Shown in pieces: positions 9,068 through 17,388 of a DNA stretch of 46,296 nucleotides. The stretch is from the NCBI RefSeq assembly GCF_000719335.1, contig NZ_JOGB01000051.1, positions 1-46,296 on the forward strand. The letters run 5' to 3'. The notes beneath the pieces are model-generated. The model searched no databases. It had not been told where the DNA came from and saw only the letters and a list, made by a program, of their open reading frames with translations. This stretch comes from Streptomyces sp. NRRL S-87. Lineage in GTDB: Bacteria > Actinomycetota > Actinomycetes > Streptomycetales > Streptomycetaceae. The position numbers and the translations under genes are program-made. Each line of letters begins with the position of its first letter. The stretch's first letter is position 1.

Positions 9068-9889
9068 ATGAGCACCGATCAGCCGCCGTCCGGCCAGCCG
9101 CCCGAGGACGACCCGTTCAAGAAGCAGCCCCCCTCGGAGGGCTCCCCGTACGGAACGCCCCCGCCCCCCGGCGGTGACGGCGGCACCCAGCCGCCCCCCG
9201 GCGGCGGTGGCGGCTACCCCCCGCCGCCGCCCGGTGGAGGCGGCTACCCGCCGCCGCCCGGCGGGGGCGGTTACCCCCCGCCCCCCGGCGGCCCCGGCGG
9301 GCCGTACGGGGGAGGCGGGCCGGGCGGTCCGTACGGTGGCGGCCCCGGCGGTCCGTACGGTGGCGGGCCCGGCGGTCCGTACGGGGGCGGCATGCCCGAT
9401 CCGCTCGCCGGCATGCCGCCGCTCGCCGACACCGGCAAGCGCATCGTGGCGCGGATCGTCGACTTCCTGATCATCGCCATCCCGCTGGCGCTCATCCAGT
9501 GGCCCTTCTTCGGCGACCGCTGGGTCGTGAAGACGGACAAGGGCGAGGACGCCACCGAGATCTTCACGAAGTCGTACAGCGGCGGCGGCCTGCTGTGGCT
9601 GCTGGTCGAGCTGGCGGCGTACATCCTCTACGACTGGCTCATGACGAAGCGGAACGGACAGACGCTCGGCAAGAGGCTGCTGGGGCTGCGCGTCGCGATG
9701 CTGAACGACGGCAGCGTTCCCCACAGCAACGCGGCCCTCTCCCGCGCCGCCGTGCTGTGGATCCCCACCCTCGTCTGCTGCTTCTGCATCTGGCCGCTGG
9801 TGCTGCTGATCACGATCCTCACCGACAAGCCCTACAAGCAGGGCCTGCACGACAAGGTCGGCAAGACCGTGGTGGTCACCGTGACGTAG
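9068..9889 (+). CDS. RDD-family membrane protein with Pro/Gly-rich N-terminus
   Basis: 273 residues from ATG at 9068. The first ~115 residues are a repetitive cytoplasmic Pro/Gly/Tyr tail (GGGGYPPPPG and GGPGGPYGGG units, coded at about 9190-9390). The RDD domain (about 122-270) has DTGKRIVARIVDFLIIAIPL, a second helix LLWLLVELAAYILYDWLM, NGQTLGKRLLGLRV, a third helix VLWIPTLVCCFCIWPLVLLI and KQGLHDKVGKTVVV. This membrane protein is similar to its upstream neighbour at the C-terminus, so the two look like divergent tandem paralogues with different N-terminal tails. Transport activity is possible but unproven. Confidence 0.87.
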   Translation: MSTDQPPSGQPPEDDPFKKQPPSEGSPYGTPPPPGGDGGTQPPPGGGGGYPPPPPGGGGYPPPPGGGGYPPPPGGPGGPYGGGGPGGPYGGGPGGPYGGGPGGPYGGGMPDPLAGMPPLADTGKRIVARIVDFLIIAIPLALIQWPFFGDRWVVKTDKGEDATEIFTKSYSGGGLLWLLVELAAYILYDWLMTKRNGQTLGKRLLGLRVAMLNDGSVPHSNAALSRAAVLWIPTLVCCFCIWPLVLLITILTDKPYKQGLHDKVGKTVVVTVT

Positions 9890-9911
9890 CGGGGTGCGGG
9901 CGGCACCCGAA

Positions 9912-9950
9912 GGCCGGGCCGGAGCGCGTCGTCGCGTTCCGGGCCGGCCC
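9912..9950 (+). terminator. Terminator after the second RDD gene
   Basis: GGCCGGGCCGGA pairs with TCCGGGCCGGCC with one mismatch. An inner GCGCG/CGCG stem sits in the loop, and TCGTTTTTG follows the right arm. Stem plus T-run fits an intrinsic terminator. Confidence 0.8.
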
Positions 9951-10029
9951 TCGTTTTTGCGCGTGCACAGGGCGACGGAGCGTCAGGCACGCCGCCCACG
10001 CCGCCTTCGGCCGCCCCGCCCCGCGTCGG

Positions 10030-10419
10030 TCAGCCGCGCGCGGCCGGGGCCTGGGCGGGCTGCTGCTGCGGCGCGCGGGCGGCGGGCGGGCCGTCCGCGT
10101 CCACCGCCGACCGCGGCTCGGGCACCCGCCCGCCCGCCAGGTCACCCGCGGAGTCCGACCTGACCTGCGTGCCGGCCGCCGTACGGGCGGCCGCCGGGCC
10201 CGCGGCCGAGGTCGCCGCGGACTCCCGGGCCGACCGGTGCGCCGCACGCCTGGGCAGCGGTACGGTGAGCGCCACCAGCAGCCCCAGGAGGAGCGCGGCG
10301 GCGGAGATGACGGCGACCCCGAGACCCGTGCTCGTCTGCGACAGCAGCAGCATGGCGAGGGTGGACGCGATGACGGTGGCGGACCCGTAGGCGAGCTGTG
10401 CGGCAGTCGGACGCGGCAT
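10030..10419 (-). CDS. Small two-helix membrane protein of unknown function
   Basis: 129 residues from ATG at 10419 (MPRPTAAQLAYG), with GAGGA about 11 nt upstream. The frame is open further upstream, but that part looks non-coding. Two adjacent hydrophobic helices occupy about residues 10-55 (GSATVIASTLAMLLL and AVISAAALLLGLLVALTV). A positively charged, then Ala/Gly/Pro-rich tail with QQQPAQAPAARG at the end is probably cytoplasmic and disordered. I recognise no family motif. It is divergent from the M6 protease gene; a link to it is not evident. Confidence 0.65.
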   Translation of the reverse strand: MPRPTAAQLAYGSATVIASTLAMLLLSQTSTGLGVAVISAAALLLGLLVALTVPLPRRAAHRSARESAATSAAGPAAARTAAGTQVRSDSAGDLAGGRVPEPRSAVDADGPPAARAPQQQPAQAPAARG

Positions 10420-10869
10420 GGCGGTATCCGTCCTCAAGGCATCGGAGGGGGAGCTGCTCAACTGGGGCGCACTGTCGAGCGACTCTACGACGGGGCATGC
10501 CCGGAGGGAACCGCAGGTAAGCGTGACCTTACCCACGGTGCCGGAGCACAGGGGGCGCACGGGGTCATTGCGCACGCCGTCGCCGGGAGCGCACGCGCCC
10601 TCCGGGGCCCGGAGGTCCGCTCGCGGGGCATCCGGCGCCCCCCGCCCGCCGCCCAGGAGCGGAATCCGAGCTGCCGGTTCATCCGGAAGCGAGGCGTACG
10701 TCCGAAATGCGGAACTCGCTGACCGCATAGTGCACTTGACCGGAGCAAGTCAAGGTCTGTCTTTTCTGGCTCGACTCCGGTCGAATGTCGTCACTTGAGA
10801 CGCGTGCTGCGCCGGAACGACCCCTCACTTTCGCTCCGTGCCTGCGGCCGCGGGAGGGGAACACATCAA
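10420..10869. other. Gene-free divergent promoter region upstream of the M6 protease
   Basis: 450 bp without a convincing gene. It contains GGTAAG-N6-CTTACC (10516-10533), weakly like an iron box. It also has CTTGAC-N8-GTCAAG (10735-10754), a possible operator or -35 region for the protease gene, and CGACTCCGGTCG at 10772-10783. The last ~75 bp are open in the protease frame but precede its Shine-Dalgarno site. Confidence 0.4.
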
Positions 10870-13293
10870 GTGAGCATGAACACCTCGTCCAAGGGACGAG
10901 TCATTCGCGCTGCCGCGGTCGCCGTGACCGTTGCCGCGTGTGCCGCCACCGCCTCTGCCTACACGTTCGCTTCGGCGGACAACGGCCGGGCCGAGGGCGC
11001 CAAGGAGGCTCGCGCCGCCGTCGCCCAGCAGGACGCCAAGTCCTCGGCCGCCGCCCGCGTGGACCACGACCTCCAGGGCCCGTTCAGCAAGCAGCAGGCG
11101 CAGGCCCGTCAGGCTGCCCTGGAGAGCGTGCTGTCCGGCGAGAAGCCGGTGGAGACCCGCAACGGCTCCAAGGTCGTCAAGCTCGACGACAAGAAGTACG
11201 TCGAGCTCGACCGCAAGCGCACCGACAAGATCTTCACGATCCTCGTCGAGTTCGGCAACAAGGTCGACAACACGACCATGGTCGACCCCGACGGCAACGG
11301 CCCGCTGCCGCCCGTCAAGAAGTACGGCGGCGAGCCCGGCCCGCTGCACAACCAGATCGCCAAGCCGGACCGTGCGCAGGACAACAGCACGGAGTGGCGC
11401 GCGGACTACGACCGCAAGCACTTCCAGGACATGTACTTCGCCCCGGCCTCGTCGGGCAAGCACTCCCTGAAGACCTACTACGAGAAGACCTCCTCCGGCC
11501 GCTACTCGGTCGAGGGCCAGGTCGCCGACTGGGTCAAGGTCCCGTACAACGAGGCCCGCTACGGCTCGAACTACTGCGGCCAGACCAACTGCGCCAACGT
11601 GTGGGACACCGTCCGCGACGGCGTCACCGCGTACTACAAGCAGCAGAAGGCCGCCGGCAAGACCGACGCCCAGATCAAGTCGACTCTGGCCCAGTACGAC
11701 AAGTGGGACCGGTACGACTTCGACGGCGACGGCAACTTCAACGAGCCCGACGGCTACATCGACCACTTCCAGATCGTCCACGCGGGCGAGGACGAGTCGG
11801 CCGGCGGCGGCGTGCAGGGCGAGAACGCGCTGTGGGCCCACCGCTGGTACGCCTACGGCACGGACGCCGGCTCCACCGGCCCGGCCAAGAACAAGGCCGG
11901 CGGTACCCAGATCGGCAAGACCGGCATCTGGGTCGGCGACTACACGATGCAGCCCGAGAACGGCGGCCTCGGTGTCTACGCCCACGAGTACGGCCACGAC
12001 CTCGGTCTGCCGGACCTGTACGACACCACCGGTGGCGGCGACAACTCGGTCGGCTTCTGGTCCCTGATGTCCGCCGGCTCCTGGCTCGGCACGGGCAAGG
12101 ACTCCATAGGCAACATGCCCGGCGACATGACCGCCTGGGACAAGCTGCAGCTCGGCTGGCTGAACTACGACGTGGCCAAGGCCGCGACGAAGTCCACCCA
12201 CAAGCTGGGCGTCTCGGAGTACAACACCAAGAACAAGCAGGCGCTCGTCGTCAACCTGCCGAAGAAGAAGGTCACCACCACGGTCGTCGCGCCCGCCGCG
12301 GGCTCGAAGCAGTGGTGGAGCGGCATGGGCGACAACCTGCAGAACACCCTGACCCGCTCGGTCGACCTGACCGGCAAGGCGAAGGCGGACCTGTCCCTCA
12401 AGGGCTGGTACGACATCGAGAAGGACTACGACTACCTCTACACCGAGGTGTCGACGGACGGCTCGAACTGGACCGCCATCGACGGCACCGTCGGCGGCAA
12501 GGCCCTCCCGCGCGACGCCGCGAACAAGCCGGCCCTCACCGACGTCTCCGGCGGCTGGAAGGACCTCAAGTTCTCCCTGAACGCCTACGCCGGCAAGAAG
12601 ATCCAGATCCGCTTCCGCTACGCCACCGACGGCGGCGCGGGCGGCAAGGGCTTCACCGCTGACTCGATCAAGGTCGTCGCCGACGGCGCGACCCTGTTCT
12701 CGGACGGTGCCGAGAACGGCCTGAACGGCTGGACCGCCAAGGGCTACACCGCCATCGGCGGCAGCTTCACGAAGTCGTACAAGCAGTACTACCTCGCCGA
12801 GAACCGCGAGTACGTCTCGTACGACAAGACCCTCAAGGTCGGCCCGTACAACTTCGGCTTCGGCACCACCCGCCCGAGCTGGGTCGAGCACTACAAGTAC
12901 CAGAACGGTCTGGTCCTGTGGCTCTGGGACACCTCCCAGAAGGACAACAACACCAGCGTTCACCCGGGCCAGGGTCTGATCCTCCCGATCGACGCGCACG
13001 CCAAGCCGATGAAGTGGTCGGACGGCACCCTCATGCGCAACAAGATCCAGCCCTTCGACGCCGCGTTCAGCAAGTACGCGACCGCGCCGTTCACGCTGCA
13101 CAAGAACGACGTCGCCACCCGCATCGGCGCCCACGCCGGTGTCCCGGTCTTCAACGACCACACGGGCACCTACTGGTACGCCGAGAACCCCACGGGCAGC
13201 GTCAAGACCGCTGACACCAACACCAAGATCTCGATCGTCAGCCAGCCGGTTGACGGCTCGTACATCACGGTGAACGTGGCTCCCGCGAAGTAA
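10870..13293 (+). CDS. Secreted M6 family metalloprotease (immune inhibitor A-like)
   Basis: 807 residues from GTG at 10870 (GGGAGGGGAA upstream); ATG at 10876 is an alternative. A Sec signal peptide (SSKGRVIRAAAVAVTVAACA, cut near ATASA) directs export. The zinc site HEYGHDLGLPD has H372, E373 and H376, with D382 as probable third ligand. It is followed by the Met-turn-like FWSLMSAGSW. Calcium-binding-like DFDGDGNFNEPDGY precedes it. After the catalytic domain come beta-rich modules (about 480-640, with LSLKGWYDIEKDYDYLYTEV) as in InhA/PrtV proteins. It probably digests extracellular proteins, for instance during aerial growth; the substrate is unknown. Monocistronic, with a hairpin downstream. 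Confidence 0.93.
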   Translation: MSMNTSSKGRVIRAAAVAVTVAACAATASAYTFASADNGRAEGAKEARAAVAQQDAKSSAAARVDHDLQGPFSKQQAQARQAALESVLSGEKPVETRNGSKVVKLDDKKYVELDRKRTDKIFTILVEFGNKVDNTTMVDPDGNGPLPPVKKYGGEPGPLHNQIAKPDRAQDNSTEWRADYDRKHFQDMYFAPASSGKHSLKTYYEKTSSGRYSVEGQVADWVKVPYNEARYGSNYCGQTNCANVWDTVRDGVTAYYKQQKAAGKTDAQIKSTLAQYDKWDRYDFDGDGNFNEPDGYIDHFQIVHAGEDESAGGGVQGENALWAHRWYAYGTDAGSTGPAKNKAGGTQIGKTGIWVGDYTMQPENGGLGVYAHEYGHDLGLPDLYDTTGGGDNSVGFWSLMSAGSWLGTGKDSIGNMPGDMTAWDKLQLGWLNYDVAKAATKSTHKLGVSEYNTKNKQALVVNLPKKKVTTTVVAPAAGSKQWWSGMGDNLQNTLTRSVDLTGKAKADLSLKGWYDIEKDYDYLYTEVSTDGSNWTAIDGTVGGKALPRDAANKPALTDVSGGWKDLKFSLNAYAGKKIQIRFRYATDGGAGGKGFTADSIKVVADGATLFSDGAENGLNGWTAKGYTAIGGSFTKSYKQYYLAENREYVSYDKTLKVGPYNFGFGTTRPSWVEHYKYQNGLVLWLWDTSQKDNNTSVHPGQGLILPIDAHAKPMKWSDGTLMRNKIQPFDAAFSKYATAPFTLHKNDVATRIGAHAGVPVFNDHTGTYWYAENPTGSVKTADTNTKISIVSQPVDGSYITVNVAPAK

Positions 13294-13324
13294 TCTCGGG
13301 TAAAACCGCAGGTCACATAACGTT

Positions 13325-13354
13325 CGGCCGTCGCCCTCTAGCGGGCGGCGGCCG
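13325..13354 (+). terminator. Hairpin terminator after the M6 protease
   Basis: CGGCCGTCGCCC pairs with GGGCGGCGGCCG (one G-T pair) around TCTAGC. It begins 32 bp after the stop; TTCGCGTTTAG follows. Confidence 0.75.
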
Positions 13355-13396
13355 TTCGCGTTTAGATGCCTCTCGCGAGGTGCTTATTGACACCTC

Positions 13397-13422
13397 GGTT
13401 GACCGCGATGGTTGACCGCGAT
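13397..13422. repeat. Perfect 13-bp tandem duplication GGTTGACCGCGAT
   Basis: Two adjacent identical copies upstream of the small conserved gene. TTGACC in each copy could act as a -35 element. No other function is apparent. Confidence 0.7.
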
Positions 13423-13479
13423 GTCGACCCCGGTATGACCGCCGGGGTTGACCACAGCTCGACGGGGGAGATGAAAGGC

Positions 13480-13830
13480 ATGCCCGGCGGAGGTTTCGTC
13501 AAGCTTCCCGGAGGCAGCGTCGTGGTGGCGCTGACCCTCCCCAGGCCCCCAGGCGGCGGCCACGGAAACGCGGCCGGCGGCCCGGGGGAGGGCGGCAGCG
13601 TGCGCGTGCTCGTGCACGCCGCCAACCGGGCCCGCGCCCTGACCAGGCTCCGCAACCTCGGCATGCGCGCCGTCTACCTGCGGGGCAACGCCGAACCGCC
13701 CACCCCCGACGAGATCACCGCCGTCCTGCACCACCCCGACGGACTGCTGTGGCGCACCGCCCCGGCCACGGCCCCGCACGGCGGCGCCCAGGAGCTCTGG
13801 CATCCGATACGGGCCCTGCTGGGCAGCTGA
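13480..13830 (+). CDS. Hypothetical protein, 116 residues
   Basis: The start is ATG at 13480, with GGGGAG nine nt upstream; in-frame ATGs further upstream lack a site. The sequence opens MPGGGFVKLPGGSVVVALTL, has a Gly/Pro linker, then a compact C-terminal half: VRVLVHAANRARALTRLRNL, GMRAVYLRGN, PPTPDEITAVLHHPDGLLWR and ELWHPIRALLGS. It resembles a conserved Streptomyces protein of unknown function. There is no signal peptide, membrane helix or catalytic motif. Convergent with pncA. Confidence 0.7.
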   Translation: MPGGGFVKLPGGSVVVALTLPRPPGGGHGNAAGGPGEGGSVRVLVHAANRARALTRLRNLGMRAVYLRGNAEPPTPDEITAVLHHPDGLLWRTAPATAPHGGAQELWHPIRALLGS

Positions 13831-13878
13831 GGCCCGGCCCCAGTCCCACATGGCGGCGCACGAGCCCTGGAGGGCCCC

Positions 13879-14487
13879 TCAGGCCCCGTGGACCACCGGG
13901 TGGCCCGAGAGGGCCACCCCGGCCTCCCGGAGCTCCTCCAGGGCCCTGGCGGTCGTCCGCGGGGCCACCCCGGCGGTCAGGTCCAGCAGCACGTGCGTGG
14001 CGAACCCGGCCCGGGCCGCGTCCAGCGCGGTGGCCCGTACGCAGTGGTCGGTGGCGATCCCCACCACGTCCACCTCCGTGACGTCCCGGGCGCGCAGCCA
14101 CTCCGCCAGCCCCGAGCCGTTCTCGTCCCGCCCCTCGAAGCCGCTGTACGCCGCCTCGTACGCGCCCTTGTCGAAGACCGCGTCGACGGCGCCGGAGGCC
14201 ACCGCAGGGGCGAAGTTCGGGTGGAAGCCGACGCCCTCCGTACCGGCCACGCAGTGCACCGGCCAGGACGTCTCGAAGTCGGGCTCGGCCGGCGGGTGCG
14301 CGAAGTGCGCCCCCGGGTCCACGTGGTGGTCCCGCGTCGCCACGACGTGCCGGTAGCCGGAGCCGCCCCCGGCCTGACCGATCAGCTCCGTGATGGCCGC
14401 GGCGACGTCCGCGCCCCCCGGGACCGCGAGGCTGCCGCCCTCGCAGAAGTCGTTCTGGACGTCCACGACGATCAGTGCGCGGTGCAT
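13879..14487 (-). CDS. pncA: Nicotinamidase / isochorismatase-family amidase
   Basis: 202 residues from ATG at 14487 (AAGGAA upstream). It hydrolyses nicotinamide to nicotinate and ammonia in NAD salvage. The catalytic triad is visible as D9 (IVVDVQNDF), K107 (FDKGAY) and C149 (IATDHCVRAT). The metal site D53-H55-H61 lies in TRDHHVDPGAHF. WPVHCVAGTEG is typical of true nicotinamidases rather than isochorismatases. pncB, the next enzyme of the pathway, lies just upstream in the same direction. The two are separated by 165 bp with a perfect 26-bp palindrome, so they may be separate transcripts. Confidence 0.93.
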   Translation of the reverse strand: MHRALIVVDVQNDFCEGGSLAVPGGADVAAAITELIGQAGGGSGYRHVVATRDHHVDPGAHFAHPPAEPDFETSWPVHCVAGTEGVGFHPNFAPAVASGAVDAVFDKGAYEAAYSGFEGRDENGSGLAEWLRARDVTEVDVVGIATDHCVRATALDAARAGFATHVLLDLTAGVAPRTTARALEELREAGVALSGHPVVHGA

Positions 14488-14512
14488 GTCGGTTCCTTAA
14501 TCCACAGGGGGG

Positions 14513-14538
14513 ATGGGTCGTCCGGCCGGACGACCCAT
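14513..14538. promoter_or_regulatory. Perfect 26-bp palindrome between pncB and pncA
   Basis: ATGGGTCGTCCGG is followed directly by its exact reverse complement. It ends 25 bp upstream of the pncA start and 115 bp past the pncB stop. It could terminate pncB or serve as an operator for pncA. The absence of a loop and of a T-tract favours a protein site slightly. Confidence 0.6.
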
Positions 14539-14652
14539 TGTCGGCGCCGGAGGCGGCCCCGCGCCGGTGTTCGGGCAGACCCGCCCCGGGCACCCGGCGT
14601 ACCCGGGGACGCGGCCGGGCCCGGTGCGCCGGGACGCGGCCGGGCCCGCCCC

Positions 14653-15981
14653 TCAGGCGTACTCGGTGGGGATCACCGGCTCGCCGCGCGACAGCTGGAG
14701 CGCCGACATCGGCAGCCCCGACCGGGCCGCCACGTGCCGGGTGCGGGCGGCCTCCAGCGGCTCGCGCGCCACCACCTCGCCGCCCTTGACCAGCTCCACC
14801 AACAGCTGCCGGTCCGCCAGCGCCGACGGCACCGGGCCGGTGCCCACCACCTCGGCCTCCGCGACCCCGTCGGCGTCCCGGCGGCGCGCCGCCCACTTGC
14901 GACCGCCGACCGAGGACTTGCCGCCCACCGACTTCTTCGCCACCGGCACCAGCGGCGCCTTCGGGTCGTCCGACGCGGCCCGGGCCACCAGCTTGTACAC
15001 CATCGAGCAGGTCGGGTGCCCGCTGCCGGTGACCAGCTGCGTGCCCACCCCGTACGCGTCCACCGGCGCGGCCGCCAGCGACGCGATGGCGTACTCGTCC
15101 AGGTCCGAGGTCACCACGATGCGGGTGTCGCGGGCGCCCAGCTCGTCCAGCTGCTGCCGCACCCGGTGCGCCACCAGCAGCAGGTCGCCGGAGTCGATGC
15201 GCACCGCGCCCAGGTCCGTGCCGGCCACCTCCACGGCCGTGCGGACCGCCTCCGCGACGTCGTACGTGTCCACCAGCAGGGTGGTCCCGGTGCCCAGCGA
15301 GGCGACCTGGGCGGTGAACGCGTCCCGCTCGGTGTCGTGCAGCAGGGTGAAGGCGTGCGCGCTGGTGCCGACCGTCGGGATGCCGTACCGGAAGCCGGCC
15401 GCCAGGTCCGAGGTGGAGGCGAAGCCGCCCACGTACGCGGCCCGGGCCGAGGCCACCGCCGCCAGCTCGTGGGTGCGCCGTGCACCCATCTCGATCAGCG
15501 GGCGGTCCCCGGCGGCCGCGGCCATCCGGGAGGCGGCCGCCGCGATCGCGGAGTCGTGGTTGAGGATCGACAGGATCACGGTCTCCAGCAGCACGCACTC
15601 GGCGAACGTGCCCTCGACCCGCATGATCGGCGAGCCCGGGAAGTAGACCTCGCCCTCCGGGTAGCCCCAGATGTCGCCGGAGAAGCGGTACTGCGACAGC
15701 CAGTCCAGGGTGCGCATGTTGACCACGGCCCGCTCGCGGAGGAACTCCAGCACCGCGCTGTCGAAGCGGAAGTTCTCCACCGCGTCCAGCACCCGCCCGG
15801 TCCCGCCGACCACCCCGTACCGGCGCCCCTCGGGCAGCCGGCGGGTGAACACCTCGAAGACCGAGCGGCGGTCGGCCGCGCCGTTGGCCAGGGCGGCCTG
15901 CAGCATCGTGAGCTCGTAATGGTCCGTGAAGAGCGCTGTCGACGGCACATCCACCGGCAGGCCCAGGTCCGCAGGGTTCAT
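14653..15981 (-). CDS. pncB: Nicotinate phosphoribosyltransferase
   Basis: 442 residues from ATG at 15981 (MNPADLGLP). No Shine-Dalgarno is seen, but TAGCAT lies 7 nt upstream, so the mRNA may be leaderless. The enzyme joins nicotinate to PRPP, giving nicotinate mononucleotide for NAD synthesis. Motifs: [14 protein letters not shown] near the N-terminus, [52 protein letters not shown] (phosphate/PRPP region) and [20 protein letters not shown]. Length fits actinobacterial PncB. Divergent from clpS across a strong operator-like palindrome. Confidence 0.95.
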   Translation of the reverse strand: MNPADLGLPVDVPSTALFTDHYELTMLQAALANGAADRRSVFEVFTRRLPEGRRYGVVGGTGRVLDAVENFRFDSAVLEFLRERAVVNMRTLDWLSQYRFSGDIWGYPEGEVYFPGSPIMRVEGTFAECVLLETVILSILNHDSAIAAAASRMAAAAGDRPLIEMGARRTHELAAVASARAAYVGGFASTSDLAAGFRYGIPTVGTSAHAFTLLHDTERDAFTAQVASLGTGTTLLVDTYDVAEAVRTAVEVAGTDLGAVRIDSGDLLLVAHRVRQQLDELGARDTRIVVTSDLDEYAIASLAAAPVDAYGVGTQLVTGSGHPTCSMVYKLVARAASDDPKAPLVPVAKKSVGGKSSVGGRKWAARRRDADGVAEAEVVGTGPVPSALADRQLLVELVKGGEVVAREPLEAARTRHVAARSGLPMSALQLSRGEPVIPTEYA

Positions 15982-15994
15982 GCCAGGGATGCTA

Positions 15995-16027
15995 CTCCAC
16001 ATCTCGTCAAACTGACGAGATGTGGAG
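15995..16027. promoter_or_regulatory. 15-bp-arm perfect inverted repeat in the pncB/clpS intergenic region (candidate operator)
   Basis: CTCCACATCTCGTCA and its exact reverse complement TGACGAGATGTGGAG are separated by AAC. The repeat directly abuts the TAGCAT -10-like hexamer of pncB (15989-15994, minus strand), so it covers the expected -35 region, and it lies 43 bp from the clpS start. A repressor bound here would block pncB. A NAD-metabolism regulator such as an NrtR-type protein is a candidate; no regulator gene is in the window. Confidence 0.75.
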
Positions 16028-16070
16028 CTCGTTTGTGCGACGGACCCGTCACAGTGGCAGAGTGGGACGG

Positions 16071-16376
16071 GTGAGTGTTGCTCCCATTGAGATCGAACGC
16101 ACCGAATCGGCAGAAGAAGCCTCGGCGGTCCCCGAACCGGACGTCCCCTGGGTGACCCTGGTGCACAACGACCCGGTCAACCTCATGAGCTACGTGACGT
16201 ACGTCTTCCAGGCCTACTTCGGCTACACCAAGGACAAGGCGCACCGCCTGATGCTCGACGTCCACAACAAGGGGCGGGCCGTGGTCTCCAGCGGGACCCG
16301 CGAGGAAATGGAGCGCGACGTGCAGGCCATGCACGGCTACGGCCTGTGGGCCACCCTGTCGCAGGACCGCGGCTGA
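16071..16376 (+). CDS. clpS: ATP-dependent Clp protease adaptor ClpS
   Basis: 101 residues from GTG at 16071 ([10 protein letters not shown]). ClpS hands N-degron proteins to ClpA/ClpC-ClpP. After a disordered acidic N-terminus the core reads [20 protein letters not shown], where the Asn-Asp pair and Met line the N-degron pocket. [20 protein letters not shown] (ClpC contact helix) and [16 protein letters not shown] follow. It overlaps the DUF2017 gene by one base (TGATG), so the two are translationally coupled. The same clpS-DUF2017 pair is known in mycobacteria. Confidence 0.96.
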   Translation: MSVAPIEIERTESAEEASAVPEPDVPWVTLVHNDPVNLMSYVTYVFQAYFGYTKDKAHRLMLDVHNKGRAVVSSGTREEMERDVQAMHGYGLWATLSQDRG

Positions 16377-16984
16377 TGGGCGGCCACCCCGGCACCTTCG
16401 TGCCGCTCGACGGCGGCGGCGCGGCCGCCGCGTTCGACGAGATCGAGATCTCCATCCTGCGCTCCCTGGCCGTCCAGCTGCTCGAACTCATCGGACCGGG
16501 CGACGAGCCCGCCGAGGACGCCGACCCGCTGGCCGCCCTCTTCGCCGAGGGCCCCAGCGAGCCCCCGTCCGACCCGGCGCTCGCCCGGCTCTTCCCCGAC
16601 GCGTACGGCGGCCCGGGCGCGACCGAGGCCGACGACCCGGAGGAGCTGCGCGCCCACTCGGCCGAGTTCCGCCGCTTCACCGAGAACGACCTGCGCACCC
16701 GCAAGAGGGAGGACGCGCTGGCCGTCGTCCGCAGCCTCGACGCGCTCACCCCCGGCGGCGACGGCGGGGCCGTGCTGGAACTGGACGGCGAACAGTCGCT
16801 GCGCTGGCTCGGCGCGCTCAACGACCTGCGGCTGACCATCGCCGCCCGCCTGGAGATCTCCGAGGACGACGAGGCGGAGGGGCTCTACCGGCTGCCCGAC
16901 GAGGACCCGCGCAAGCCCATGGTGATGGCGTACCTGTGGCTGGGCGGCCTCCAGGAGACCCTCGTCGAGACGCTCACCCCCTGA
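16376..16984 (+). CDS. DUF2017 domain-containing protein
   Basis: 202 residues from ATG at 16376, overlapping the clpS stop. DUF2017 proteins are small helical actinobacterial proteins, sometimes called oxidative stress regulators, with no firm activity. Visible pattern: FDEIEISILRSLAVQLLELI, DPALARLFPDAYGG, ELRAHSAEFRRFTENDLRTR, LRWLGALNDLRLTIAARLEI and VMAYLWLGGLQETLVETL. Coupling to clpS suggests a role in proteolysis or its control; this is inference. A nested inverted repeat follows in the gap before the permease. Confidence 0.88.
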   Translation: MGGHPGTFVPLDGGGAAAAFDEIEISILRSLAVQLLELIGPGDEPAEDADPLAALFAEGPSEPPSDPALARLFPDAYGGPGATEADDPEELRAHSAEFRRFTENDLRTRKREDALAVVRSLDALTPGGDGGAVLELDGEQSLRWLGALNDLRLTIAARLEISEDDEAEGLYRLPDEDPRKPMVMAYLWLGGLQETLVETLTP

Positions 16985-17388
16985 GCCGGCCCCGCCCGCA
17001 CCCGCCTACCACGCGCGTGCACCGCGGGTGGACGCATGCATGCCACGTCTTGTCCGTGGCGCCCGATTTGAGGATCTTCTGAGGTGTTCGCTCAGCGGAC
17101 CCTCAAATCCGGATAACGATCAGATCACCGGGATGGAGCAGTCCGACCGTTCTGTCCTCTTCTGTCCCGATAATCCTGTGGCGTGCGTCCCATTTCTTCC
17201 CCTTGATCACCCTTATCTCCGTGATACATCTTCACGACCGCCGACGGGACACCACCCCTGTCCCCGCCGGCGGCGCTTGAGGCCGACTGATCGTCGGCGT
17301 GCACTCCATCCGTATCCGGGGGGATCGAGGACCCGATCCGCAGCCACTTCCCAAGGCGCGGGTCGGCGTGGAGAAAGGCGCACCAACC
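16985..17388. other. 404-bp leader region of the amino-acid permease with a nested inverted repeat
   Basis: No gene is apparent. At 17065-17109, GATTTGAGG pairs with CCTCAAATC (9 bp), and inside it CTGAG pairs with CTCAG around GTGTTCG, giving a two-tier hairpin. It may end the clpS-DUF2017 transcript or regulate the permease. AT-richer DNA at 17110-17230 probably contains the permease promoter. Confidence 0.5.
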
